This document shows positions 51,201-63,631 of a stretch of 64,000 nucleotides of DNA, piece by piece. Position 1 is the first letter of the stretch. Each line of letters begins with the position of its first letter. The notes under the pieces were generated by a model, which saw only the letters and a program-made list of their open reading frames with translations, did not search any database and was not told the origin of the DNA. The stretch comes from Gorsachius magnificus (taxonomy: Eukaryota; Chordata; Aves; Pelecaniformes; Ardeidae), in contig CM067082.1 in the NCBI GenBank assembly GCA_034008185.1, positions 98,203,311 through 98,267,310 of the forward strand, in the 5' to 3' direction. Both the position numbers and the translations under genes were made by a program.

Positions 51201-52262
51201 CTTCACCTGATCATTGCAAAAGCCTATCTCTGTAAGTCCCCATACTGCTTCTTTCTTGTTTGAACCCCACTATATCCACACAACTATAGAGGCCCCAAAG
51301 TCACATATATTCCATGAATACACAACCTGAATACATTGCACTAGTATGCTTTACGTTGCATGAGTACACTTACATGAAGATGCATCAGGCAGAGGAAATA
51401 GAATTAATCAACTCCTTTCAAAAGAAATGCATCTCCTCCACAGATGTTGAAGAGAGAGAAAGCAAAACAGAATCTGATTTCTTTTCCTGTTCCTGTAGCT
51501 GAGGCTAATGTCAAAATTCAAAATAACTTGTCTGTGTCTATGACACTGCTGAGATGGGACAGCCTCAGTTCAGTGTGGTACTGCACAGAGCTGGGGGATG
51601 TCAACGTATCCCAGTTTTATGTTCTCTGAAGGGCTCCCAATGTTTATGAGCTTGCACTCAGGACTGCTTTTTGTTGCAATTCAAATAGCAGGATTTTTGT
51701 TCTAATAGTGCAGTGAAATTAAAGTATACTCAGGGTTCCATTCTAAGCCATGGCATTAGGCTGATCTGGTAGGTATGAAAGCTGTGTTATCCTACCTATT
51801 TACATTAAAAAATCCAGAAAGGTCAACAGAAGACACTGAATGTTTTCAACAAGTTTGAATTAATTCCTATGTAGAAACATTTTTGACCTCATATTTCTTG
51901 GCTGGAGTGACTACTGTTCAGTGACACCAAACTTCTCAATCTCAGACCACATTCCTGATTTCCCCTGCAGCTAGTCCTCACTTCCTGATCAGCAAGAGCA
52001 AAAGCTAATTTTCAACCCAGAGAGCCAAGCTCAGAGCCTGTCCCCTGCATTGAACCAGATGGTATTAGAAGTAGCTTTGATGCAGAGGATACACGAACCT
52101 GTACCAGACTGCTGTTTTCTGCCCTAGATTTCATGTAGGTTAGCTTTAGTTCCTTAAATTTGTCCCAGCAATAAATGGCCATACCATTCTAAATCCACAT
52201 AGGGCCAGGGCACCTCACTATAGATTTCAGAGGTGATCTGGCTGCAGCCATCCCTTCCTCCT
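51201..52262. other. Unassigned non-coding DNA
   Basis: Short frames only (51314-51502, 51444-51629), without domains or repeat similarity that I recognise. Confidence 0.45.
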
Positions 52263-52280
52263 CCCCCCCCCCCCCCCCCC
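52263..52280. repeat. C18 homopolymer
   Basis: Eighteen consecutive C preceded by CCTCCT. It gives a spurious polyglycine frame on the minus strand and immediately precedes a CR1 tail. Confidence 0.9.
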
Positions 52281-52411
52281 ATGCTTGAAGTTTTCCAAGA
52301 GGGGCAAATCCACAGCTGACCTGAGGTAATGGTAGCAACAATCCTCCTTTGATGGAGAAGTTGGACTAGATGACCTCTAGAGCTCCTTTTCAACAAGCAT
52401 TTCTATCATTA
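52281..52411 (+). mobile_element. CR1 3'-end fragment, plus strand
   Basis: CTTGAAGTTTTCCAAGAGG (end of the ORF2 coding block) leads, with divergence, to GTTGGACTAGATGACCTC and a decayed terminus near TTTCTATCATTA. One of only two plus-strand CR1 pieces in the window. Confidence 0.65.
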
Positions 52412-55400
52412 AATGAACCAGTTTTCTCCCTGCCCCATATAGCCCTGCTGTGCCTCTCTGCTGTATGACCAGTACTCATTCAAGTAAAGAGAAAATAATA
52501 AAGCAGCAGCTCTGCAGCCTTTATTGGTGGGGTTTTTTTCCAGCATGCCCAAACCTGCATCCAGTGAAGCCTACAGTGAGCTGTGAGAGGCCATCTGCAG
52601 GTACAAGACTGAATGGTGAACTGAGAGACTTGCATCAGATAGGGCACAGCAAGCACTCCCAACCTGGGCTGGAATTTGCCTTGGACTTTTCTAGAAGCAC
52701 ATTACTCGATGTAAGCAGAAGACATACCAGGGCTATTCTCATAATTTAATAGTGGACAGTGGGCCTGGGACCAGGCTCTGCTTAGTATAAAAGTAGCTGT
52801 TAAGTCTAGTTCTTTCAATAAATCTGTTTGTGCTAAGCTTCAAATATGCCTTCCTCCCCACCTTGCGGGATGGAGCTTACACTGAGTATAAACAATGGTG
52901 TAATGTGTTTCGGGTGTCTTCCATAGGGCTTCACTGGCCAAGTTTGTTTTCTGGCCAAGCTGGAACTATTGCTGTACTGTCTCCAGCACAATTACTCACA
53001 ATGTTCTTGTGTTCTTTCCCCCTCTCAGCATGTTGCTTCCTGTGACATTTTCCATAACATCTTCAGCTAGTCCTTAGCCTTGTGGGAAACAGAAGCAAAT
53101 CATCTCTCTGAACTCAGACCACACAAACAGAAGGCTGAAAGCATTACAGCAAAATGCATCTCTGAGCAAAGGCTGTTCAACATAAACATACTGCCATTCA
53201 GTTCCAGGCACAAAAAATATCTCCTCTTGCTCTTTTTCTTCTGTCTTCCCACCCTCTTGGGAAAAAAAACCCAAAACAACCAACACTGTTATTTCTGGGA
53301 AAAAAAGAACATATTTGGGTCCAAGACATAAGAATAGGATTTCACCCAAAGATCTGCACATGTGGGAAACACAAATTACATTAGTGCACATAATGGAAAC
53401 ACACACATTGTAAATGTTACTACTCAGAGATATACAAACTGTAACACTTGAGTCCTTGGAGCTGAGTGTCAGCTGGTGTTAATTATCAAAGCTCCACCAG
53501 TTCCAGTGGAGATCTACCCACTCGCAGCAGCTGAGACTCCAGTCCTCGGCCACTGAACTTCTCCTGAGAAGCCACCCAGATACAATGTTAGATAGAGTGC
53601 TGTAGGTAGCTGGTCAAGACAGTCATGCATTCTGGGGGAGCAGAAAGTGCGGCAGAAGGAACATTAACACCCAGTGGCCTACATACAAATAGTAAAGTGG
53701 AAATAATTATAAAATTTAATTTCCCATAGCATGATACTTACCTTAGGAGACCAACTCACCTTACTACTCATACAGTACTTATGAGAAACATGGCACTATT
53801 ACCACTGTGCTTAAACCCATGCAATTATCTCCCTCTCTTAAAGTCAGGCAAGGCTTTCAACCCAGAATTTTCGGAACAGTTCAGGAAATTTGCTGCTGTT
53901 AAGTTTTGTTCAAAGATATGGTCTCAGTGCTTGAATCATAAAGAAAAAATTAATTCTGCCACTGGTGGTGAGCTGTTTGCATGCATTAGCCAATTTTTAT
54001 GGATTATGTAAGTAATTATTACTAAGTGATGCTATACAGAAAGATGAGCCTGCAGAAGGCAAGACTTGGGGTCATTGCCTTTCAGGGTAATCACCATCAG
54101 TGCTGTGCAATGAACCAGTCGTGCTGCCAGGCTGAATAACATGGCAAGTCTAAATGTTCAGCTCTCATAACAGCAGGCCTGCACTTGTTCTGTAGTATCA
54201 TGACAACTCCATCTAACTGATGAGAGTTACCTAGCATGATTTTAAGAATTACTAAAAAAATCCAACAGTACCCCATTTGCCTTCAGTCAGGAAGAGGAGA
54301 ATTCATTTCACGTATATCCTCATCATAAAAATTCTGAGATGGAAGGAAAGTATAGTTTGTAAAATTCATAGGAGGCACCCCAAAAGACACTTTAAAAAGC
54401 CATTTGCAAACTTTAAATAAATATTTAAAACTGTGACACAAAAGCTTCCTGGCTAAAAAGCAAAATCATAGAAATTCAGTGGCAAACAACCCTTCTTTCA
54501 CAGTACTTGTCCTGATAGAAGAGCTAGGACATCTGCACCCATAGGATGGTCATGACAATTATTCTATTACAGTGAATATGGAAACTGCTCAGAATCTGTT
54601 ATAGAAGCTACTGACACTCAAAATCATGTCTTATAAGCCTAGAAACATGGAAGTTACTCAGGCAGAACATGACCAGACCAGGTTAATAATATAGCCTGCA
54701 TTCAAGCAGCAAGATTTATGAGACTAATATATTATCACTTTTATTGGAGCTTGTATGATAAAGAAAAGCAGATTTTAAAGAAAAAAATCTGCAAAATTAA
54801 CAATCTGCAAAGTAGTTTATTTCTACATAAGATTCACAGGATTAAGTTTTGCTTAATCCTGTCAAAGGATTTATTATAATGTGCTACAAACTCAGGTCTG
54901 CACCCAGGCTACCTGAGGAATCACTAGTCAGGCCCAGCATAGCCATGGCATAGACAGCTATACAGTCATAGCTGCTTCCAAATGGCACGGATTGATGCAC
55001 ACAGAGAAGCAAGCACTAATCCTGAAGAGAAAACCCACCTATCCTCTTAGAAATCAAATGTTAACTCCTCATGTTATGAAACCAATTCTGAAATAAGAGC
55101 ACCTAAATACGGAGTCCCAGGTACCAAAGTCGTCATACAGCTGATTGAACTTGTGCTTCTAAACATCTGGGGCAGTTTGGGTTTGGGTTTTTTCCAGTCT
55201 TTGATCTGGCTCTATTTTCATTTGCCAAATTGTTTTCTCTGAATAAAGTTCCTTCAGTTTTGGTTCACTATCATGACTGTAGCTTTAGCCATTTAAACAT
55301 CACCCGAAATTTTCATCATTTGACAAGACTATCAGTTATTAATATCCTCTTGGATCATTCTTCCACAGCCTCTGCTGATATCTCAAGAGATTGTATTATG

Positions 55401-55655
55401 GTTTTGCATGTATTGCTATTTAAATATTTAAGTTTTTCACTAGGGCTAGCAAAGAGGGTAAACCTACAGTAAAATGATGTTCACTTTTCAAGAAATAGTT
55501 TAACTGCACTAGTTCACATTTAAATAATTTCACTTCAGTCATTGAAAATTACATCTGAATTGCATTTAGCCGTCTGTTTATTCCCTGTACAATTCCTGCT
55601 ACACATTTGTACTTGTAGTTAGTTTGGTAAGTGATCTCCAGTCTTGCATTTTGGA
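52412..55655. other. Unassigned non-coding DNA, with a possible LTR-like signal pair
   Basis: No gene supported. TATAAAAG at 52786-52793 and AATAAA at 52817-52822, followed by TGTTTGTG, have the spacing of a U3/R junction. LTR borders could not be found. An A/C-rich patch lies at 53268-53285. Confidence 0.4.
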
Positions 55656-55740
55656 AAAAAAAAAAAAACAACCAAAACCAAACCCTACCACCCCCCAAAA
55701 CCCCAACACCCAACCATCCAAACAACCAAAAAAACCCACA
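55656..55740. repeat. A/C-rich low-complexity tract with quadruplex motif on the minus strand
   Basis: An A14 run is followed by alternating A and C runs. On the minus strand 55711-55683 reads GGG, GGGG, GGGGGG, GGG with loops TGTT, TTTT and TGGTA, satisfying the usual four-run quadruplex pattern. Confidence 0.85.
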
Positions 55741-58700
55741 GAAGAAGGAAAAGTGTTTTTAATCTCTACCTTAAAAAAGTCAGATAATTTAGTGATGCAA
55801 ATAAGTTTCATGGTTTTACCTTGAAATTCCACTTAAAGGATTTGAAATGGAAAGTGAGGGTCAAAAGTTTTTTATTTGAAGAAAAAATATGCATGAGACT
55901 GAAGAATATTAGTAATCTTAATCTTAAAATATCCATGAAAATAAAGCAGAGGGATGGATATTGTTTACTTTAAAAACAATTTATTTTCAAGAAATACTTT
56001 CTGGAACTAATTTACTAAAACAATGTGACCTTCTCTCATTTTTTCCTTTTTGGAAAAAAGAATAAGAATTTTCAAATAGGAAAAATATGGGCCGCTTAAC
56101 TAGGGGACGAGACGTGAGCATTAAAAGGAGCAATATTCTCCAGCATATTTTATGATGTCAAATATTTTCCAAAACCTAAAACCAAAGTTAACCAAATCCA
56201 GTCCTTAGATTTGTGCACTAATCTACTGCCTCAAACAAATAATGACAGACAATCGAAGGTGGTTGGCTAAAATCTTACAAAACCAAGTTTTAGCGTAAAT
56301 TTTTTGTTTAGACACATTTCAATGTTTTAAGCCAGAAACAGGCAAAGAGACCATTTAAGCCTCACCTCCTTTGTAACATAAAACAAAATATCTATCATTT
56401 TGTTCCTTGGGTGTTTCTTTTTTTTCCAGATCAGGTAGTATATCTTGGGTTTTATCCAGTCTTGACTGAAAAAAACCCCAAATATAAGGATGTAGTAGAT
56501 TCTCAATTGCTTTAGACATACAGTTCAACTTATTAAGGACCTTCAGGATTAAACATTTATTTTTGTTTCCCAGTCAGGATTTGTGGTTTTTTTAGCTTTT
56601 GGAATATTGGACACTGTCACGCCTTTTCTGCTATGTTAATGCTCATTTAAGTTCAAAAATCACTCATGCACACAGGTGTGAATACCTCATTTCTTTCCCT
56701 CTTGACCAAACTGTGTTGGGCTCTAAGACTTATTTCTCAAATCCCCAATTGGTCTTGGCATTCTTTTCTGAGTCCTTTTTCACACTGAACTATTTTTGGC
56801 CTTTTGGCTTTCTGATTTCCATAATGACAAGGCTATAACAGCATAAACAGAGATAACATACCTTCATATTCCTATTCAATAGCCCCCTAATTATAACAAC
56901 TGTTTCTTCCCTAGAGCATAGCACTGTGGGTTTGGCTTTAGTCATCACCTGAAGACCATTCTAGTGCATCTGGACTACAAGACATGGTTTTCTACCCTTT
57001 ACACATAGTCTACATTCTTCGCTGTATGAGCACCCCTCCATACAAGTATACAAAAAGTAAATTTTTTTCAAATAGGCCCACCTGATGAAATGCCATAATG
57101 AGAATATCCTACAGTAACAAAATACCCTGGTATTTTCTGATCTAACTTTGTGTTTCTTGCAAGTTTAACCATCCATATACACATTTATTAACAAGAAAAT
57201 ATGGACACTAAAATGTGCTTAAATACAGACATCTGCATACTAAATTGCCTCTATTTACCTAACATAGACGATTAACCGTAAATCCATTTAACATGCTCTG
57301 AATAGATTGAATGTAGTGCTATTTCAGTATCACATGATATGATACTAAGGGCTGGGGACGGGGAATTGATTTCTTTATCTATTCTAACCATTTTGTCATA
57401 ATATAATTAGGCTTGGGATTTAAAAACAACAACAATAAAATCATGTTATCATGTTTGCTTGGCATAGCATATTTTCATTGAGTATTTAAAGCTTATATTG
57501 TCATTCCACAAGATTGTATTAATTAAGTCCCATACTGGCATTTGCAGGATTTTGACCATTAAAAATAAAATGTAAAAACTTTCTTCAAACTTGCTATTAT
57601 CCTGCGTTGGTAAGGTTTAACAACTGAGAGGTAGTTAATGTATGTAAGACGTCAAATCCAAGTTATGTTAGTTATGAACTAAATTCTGACTTCCTACTCC
57701 TATAAAACACTCATTCATCTTATTGTAATTCCAAACCTTTACACATTACCAATAATCTCAATGAAATTTGCTCAATAATATCAAGTTCACCTACTGCTCT
57801 CAAAGAGAGCACAACTTTTTCTGGGCGTATTTGTAGCATCAGGGATTCCCATTAGTCCCATTAAGTTTACCTGTTTAAAAATTGTTAATTGAACCAGAAT
57901 AATTTCTATTGGATGGACCTTGTGGACAGAATCACTGTGAGCAGTACAAAAGCCCCATTATTTCCTCAGCAGTTTTAGGCTGAGATTGTCTATCAGCTTT
58001 TCAAGCATCTTTGAATTTGAAACTAACTGTCATAATGCTGTAACTCTCCAACCATCTTATCACTATTGACTTCTGAGACCCTCCCTTATTTTCTTGACTT
58101 TTTTAATGCCAACAGATCTCATTTGAATTGTCATTTACCCAGAGAACATTTCCTACTTTGCAACAAGCCCAGTGCATATTCATACACATTCAGAGGTGAG
58201 GATTTGAACAGCAGTCTGCTTCATGCAGTGCTTAAGTACTACTTGAGAAATATTATCTAAGCAATACAGCGCACATTATAATATCTCCCCAACCAAACAA
58301 AACAATCATCATTAACATAATACAGGATATCAAGCACACAAACAAAATATACTGAAGTCACACGCTATTCAGTTTGTCTCGGGACTGCCCTTTCAATGAT
58401 CACATGCAAAATATGATGACTATGTCTCCTATATTTTTTTTTATTATTATTATTATTAACCATAATAGCAGCACTAGCTTTCCTAGTGTAGCATTTCCCA
58501 GATTTTAAGTTAATTCTCTTCTAACAGGAACATTCAGAAACAAATCAGATATTTGGCAACCAAAATTGTCTCTCAAGATTATGAAGGCGCAATCTTTTCA
58601 AGATAAATAAATCACTCAGGCACTGAGTAGATACATCTGCTGTTATCTAACCAGAAAGCAACAGGAAAAGTTAACACAAGGGTTATGGACATCTTGAGCA

Positions 58701-60289
58701 GAGAGAGGAACCAGCTGATATTGTGTATGAAAAAACTTCAGCCACTGAAATTGTGGGAATGGGTTTGTCTGCTTCAACTAAGACATGTTTATCTTAAAAC
58801 TCAGAATTGTCCTGTTGAAGCTGCTGGAGAAGAGGGCCATGGCATTTAAACCATGTAGCCTGACACACTGACGTGTCTCAGTTATTAGCCAAGACGCCCC
58901 GAACAAGGAGCTTCACTAATCTGAAGGGAGCCCATCTTTCACTCTCACTATTTAGGGATCTAATTTTGGCCAGCTTTTAGTCTGTTAGTGCAACACCTCT
59001 CTAAGCAGCAAAGGACAGGACAGAAAACCTAATGAAACACCCATTCCTAATTGAATTTCTGGCCCATGAATAGGATTGCCAGAATGTAAGGTAATCGCTA
59101 CTGTTAGCTACCTTATTACACTTCAAAAACTAGTATATCCTCATGATTGTCTCTCAGAACCAACCCAAAGCCCAAACTTCTTTGTGATAAGGTAACCAAA
59201 TAACAAGCAATATTCATATAGTTTTAATGGAGACATGATAAGTCAAGCTGATAAAGCTTCAGCTGAAGTCATTATAGACATGGAAGTAAACCAACTTCTT
59301 CCATTTCATTTCAGGCCATTTTCTATTTTTCTTTGGCAAATTAGTTCTGCCTTGCTGGTTGCTTTGCATAGATGCCAAGCCAGTTTTCATACAATATATT
59401 ATTGCACTTTTCAGCATGTGCAGTGACTTACCGTACCAGTATCTGGCAAAATATATAGTGTGAAAACAGGGGTTTGATCATCTGATTGAAAGCAAATTCA
59501 ACATTAATTCATCTTCATTCTCAGGAAACAATGGCTATTATGGTCAATAGGACACTGCAACACTGCATATAACTCAAGAAACTTTGGTTCAGTTCCAAGC
59601 TCAGTCCAAATCTTCCTTTGTGCTATGTTCTTTTAAATACAAAGAGGACAATAATGTTACTGCTTGTGAGGTGCCTAAATGTTACAGTTAATTAGCAAAA
59701 TGTTTGGATAGCAGGGGTAATGCAAGCGCATTGATACAAAACCATGTTTGTCAAAGAAATCTAGCATTGAAATAGCTGCAGGTTTGTTCTCCTATTCTTC
59801 AACATTTTTCATTTTCTGACCCTCATCAGTCTGATTCATTGTAACTGATTCAACCGAGTCCCATTAACTAATATTTCTAGTCTATCCTAATTGGCTAATA
59901 GATATAAGCATACTGCTAAAACAAGAACCATAAGTCACAATAACAAATAAGTTTAACATAATCAAAATGCAAGAGGATAAAACATTTTTGTCTAACTCTG
60001 GGACTGAATTCTAATGTAAATACAGATATACTACAAAGACCTGAAGATTCAAAGTCCTATGAATTCAAATCATCCTGAATGAAGTCACTGCCTTGCAGGG
60101 ACACAAGACCATAATCTGTTCTACGGAGCAATTATTTGTTTCATATTTTTATTCCATATACTGCATCTTAGCCTGCATTGATAGCTTAGAAAATCTTTTA
60201 TGCAGTTTATACATAAACTATGTGTAATGACTAGGAAAATGGTCACATTTCATAAACTCTCCTGAAACCCCTCTTAATAAAAAAGAAAA
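55741..60289. other. Unassigned AT-rich non-coding DNA
   Basis: No gene or family recognised. An (ATT)n microsatellite lies at about 58441-58459 after a T run. Confidence 0.5.
58431..58460. repeat. T run and (ATT)n microsatellite
   Basis: TATATTTTTTTTTTATTATT continuing with further ATT units; short simple repeat. Confidence 0.85.
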
Positions 60290-61232
60290 CATAGAATCAT
60301 AGAATCATTTGGTTGGAAAAGACCTCCAAGATAATCAAGTCCAACCATACCTGTCCTCTAAACCATGTCTCTAAGCACCTCATCTACCTGTCTTTTAAAT
60401 GCCTTCAGGGATGGTGATTCAACCATTTGCCTGGGTAGCCTATTCCAGTGCCTGATAACCCTTTCAGTGAAGAAATTTTTTCCTAATATCCAATCTAAAA
60501 CTCCTCTGATGCAACTTGAGGCCATTTCCTCTTGTCCTATCACTTCTTACTTGGGAAAAGAGACTGACACCCACCTCCCTACAACCTCCTTTCAGGCAGT
60601 TGTAGAGGGTGATAAGGTCTCCCCTCTGCCTCCTCTTCTTTAGTCTAAACAGCCCCAGTTCCCTCAGCCACTCCCAATAAGGCTTGTGCTCCAGAGCTTC
60701 GTTGCCCTTCTCTGGACATGTTCCAGCAACTCAATGTCCTTCTGGTAGTGAGGGGCCCAAAACTGAACACAGTATTTGAGGTGCGGCCTCACCAGCACCA
60801 AGTACAGGGGAAGGATGACTTCCCTACTCCTGCTGGTCACAATATTTCTGATACAAGCCAGGATGGCCACCTGGGCACATAGTCAGTTGGCTGTCAACCA
60901 GCACCCCCAGATCCCTCTCTGCCAAGCAGCTTTCCAGCTACTCATCCCCAAGCCCGTAGCGTTGTGGGGGATTGTTGTGATCCAGGTGCAGGACCCAGCA
61001 CTTGGCCTTGTTAAACCTCATACAGTTGGCCTTGGCCCATCGATCCAGCCTGTTCAGGTCCCTCTGTAGAGCCTCCCTCCCCTCAAGCAGATCAACACTC
61101 CCACCCAGCTTAGTGTCATCTGCAAACTTGCTGAAGGTACACTCAATTCCCTCATCCAGGTCATTGATAAAGATGCTAAACAGAACTGGCCCCAATCCCG
61201 AGCCCTGGGAAACACTGCTTGTGACTGGGTGA
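60290..61232 (-). mobile_element. 5'-truncated CR1 LINE, same subfamily as 30481-32330
   Basis: The 3' end is at 60290 (CATAGAATCATAGAATCATT on the plus strand). On the minus strand ORF2 remnants run from near 61230: [16 protein letters not shown] and the catalytic FADD box within [17 protein letters not shown] (61195-60938), [17 protein letters not shown] wording (60870-60664) and [20 protein letters not shown] to the end at 60358. It is truncated just before the GVPQGS block. Relative to the copy at 30481 it has lost bases around the [12 protein letters not shown] region and about 11 bases in the [10 protein letters not shown] region, so it is inactive. Confidence 0.92.
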
Positions 61233-63631
61233 CATAAGCAGCTTCCTATATATCGGAAAGCATGACTTGTAGGCTGACATGTACTTCATTCCTCCCTTCC
61301 AATGGTTTTACTATATCTCTATATGCATAGACAGAACGCTGAATCTTGCTCTCTGCAAACAAATAAATTTAGTTTAAATAAAGAACACAAGGCATCTGAC
61401 CAGGATTAAGAATCTTATCCATAACTCAGAAAACATCTGGATTGGTACCATGGTTAACCTACCAGAGTTGCTGAGTCCTACCCAGAGCCCCTACTCAAGT
61501 GCTGTGCATAATGCAGGGCAAGATGGACAAGACTTTTTCCCACCCTGAAGTTGAAACATCTCATCTCAAAGAAGTTGTGATATATTAGTGATCTATCTGC
61601 CCCAAAGGGGTATCAAATGGCAAGTTCAGCATCCATGATCAGGCAGGTTTTGTTTTCCCCAGGAAAATAAATCTGGAGACTATCAGTTAAATTTAAGACA
61701 ATTCACTTTTGCAACTAAACCCAACAGTAAATCAAACACAATGCATAGGAGACTAGCTCATGCATAGGAACATTTAACTAATCTTTCAAAAGCCTGATGT
61801 TTTGCCAGCATCTTTTTTCTTAGCAAAGACTCAATCATTCTTCAGAGAAACCTATTGCCTGCTGTTTGAAAACATCATTTGTGTAGGGAACACAGGTATT
61901 TATTTGGGGTTTTTTTGTCTGTGCTTTTATTTCTTAGTATAATAAGAAACTGCAAGTGGTGGTTTGAGACATTACTTTGTATGGATATTTGAATAAGAAG
62001 GATCTTACTGTTTTCTTGAGGAACAGCAGCAATAATGGAAGAAAGGCAATGGACAAGTTACATTATTTGTATAAAGGTATGGGCCATGGACATTCCTCAG
62101 TATACTGGGCAACACATTACATACAGTCAGTTAGCAAATGAAGATTAAAATAACAAAATCAAGTACCAGCATCAGATAATACAACTAAAAGTAACAAAAC
62201 ACATTTTCAAAACTAATGATCCCCAAACCTTCTTCCAGAAATTATACAATTGAAATATGCAAAACTGCAGTAATTTGAGGAAAAAAAAAAAAAAGTTAAA
62301 ATCTGAAATATTCAATAGGGGAAGACAAAATAATTATGTTTGAGTATTTTTTTTAAATTATTATTTTCTAAATAGTTTTATGTTCTAAGAACTAAAATCC
62401 CTCTTCTTTTCCAGTAAATAACTCTTTTTGACAAAAGCTATAAATCAGATGCTATTCACACATGCAAATATTCAGCATACTGATATCAAAACTACCTCTG
62501 TATACAAAGGCAGTAAAATGTCTTCTCTATTGCAAAAGACCCAAACAAGAATGCAGAAAGACCACCTCTCTCTCTCTTGCCTCTTCTGAGATGGACTTTT
62601 AATGAGTGGTGGAATAAGTAGTATGACCTAGCAACAAATAAATATCTTTCTGATTAAAGGAATAATTTTATCTTCCTTCCTTTTTATGAAGCACATCAAA
62701 AAATCCAGTTTTAATAAGTATTTTTCATATTCTCTTTTCACACAACAAAGAGACGAATATAATGATAAATTTAGAGAGAAATTATATTTTTAATAAGCAA
62801 GTCACACCAAAGCTGATAACAAGAACTAAGCTAAACACTGTTAAATCATGAGCTTCTGATTGCTAAGGGTCCAATAGAGCTTAGAAAACTTTACAGATAT
62901 TCCCTTGGTGCATGTGGAAGTGTGGAAGAAAAGGGAACACCAAAAAAAAAAAAAGCAAGAATGCAGAGGTACTCATTGAGAGTAAAGAATCTTTTCCACA
63001 CCTTTGCACTCAAGAGAATAAAGTTTAAGAGCAATTCTATGCTGAGAAGTGGATAAAAATTTACATGTTCACGATTAAATACTGTTTGTCTTTGTCACAA
63101 GGTACTAAGCCTTGATATACAACCAGGATTAACTTTTACCTGTGCTATCCAATGCAAAACCCTTGAGCAGTTTTCTTAGTTCTACCTAGGTTTGCTCACT
63201 GAGGGCGCAGCTTGATTTGACTAGTATTAGACCCTGGCCACTAAAACGTTTGTAGTATAGACACAGTTCAAGGACTCAGAATGAAACAGGAGCAAAACCA
63301 ACCATACAGTCATAACCCCGGGATAAACATGAAAGATGATTAGGGATACTCTTCCTTCAGTTTTAACTAATTGCTTTGCCAAAATCATTCAAAGTAAGTT
63401 ACACAAAGCTTCCTCAGCTGAGTCAGGTCAGATCACTGCTGCATTTGCAGTGCTTCTTGTAAGGCTTGACCTCCATTGGTTCAGGTGGTTCCTTCTATAG
63501 TAATTCCTATAACATGTAACTCAAATCCTAGGTTACAACAAATTTAATGGTATTTCCATTACAATCTCCACCCCTGGTCCCTTTGGACTAGACCATAAGG
63601 TCTAACATTGCAATGAACTCCTACACCTGCC
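61233..63631. other. Unassigned AT-rich non-coding DNA
   Basis: No gene recognised; A14 near 62280 and A13 near 62943. From about 63540 the sequence (CTCCACCCCTGGTCCC and following) may already belong to the LTR-like repeat that continues to the window end. Confidence 0.5.

Noticed and set aside
52154..52396. Frame containing a polyglycine stretch
   Set aside because: Produced by the C18 homopolymer next to a CR1 tail.
55599..55832. Gly/Phe-rich minus-strand frame that could suggest a low-complexity protein
   Set aside because: Caused by the A/C-rich tract; no homology and no coding context.
60365..61232. Plus-strand frames at 60365-60643, 60776-61069 and 61002-61232
   Set aside because: Antisense of the minus-strand CR1; similar antisense frames appear over the CR1 at 30481.
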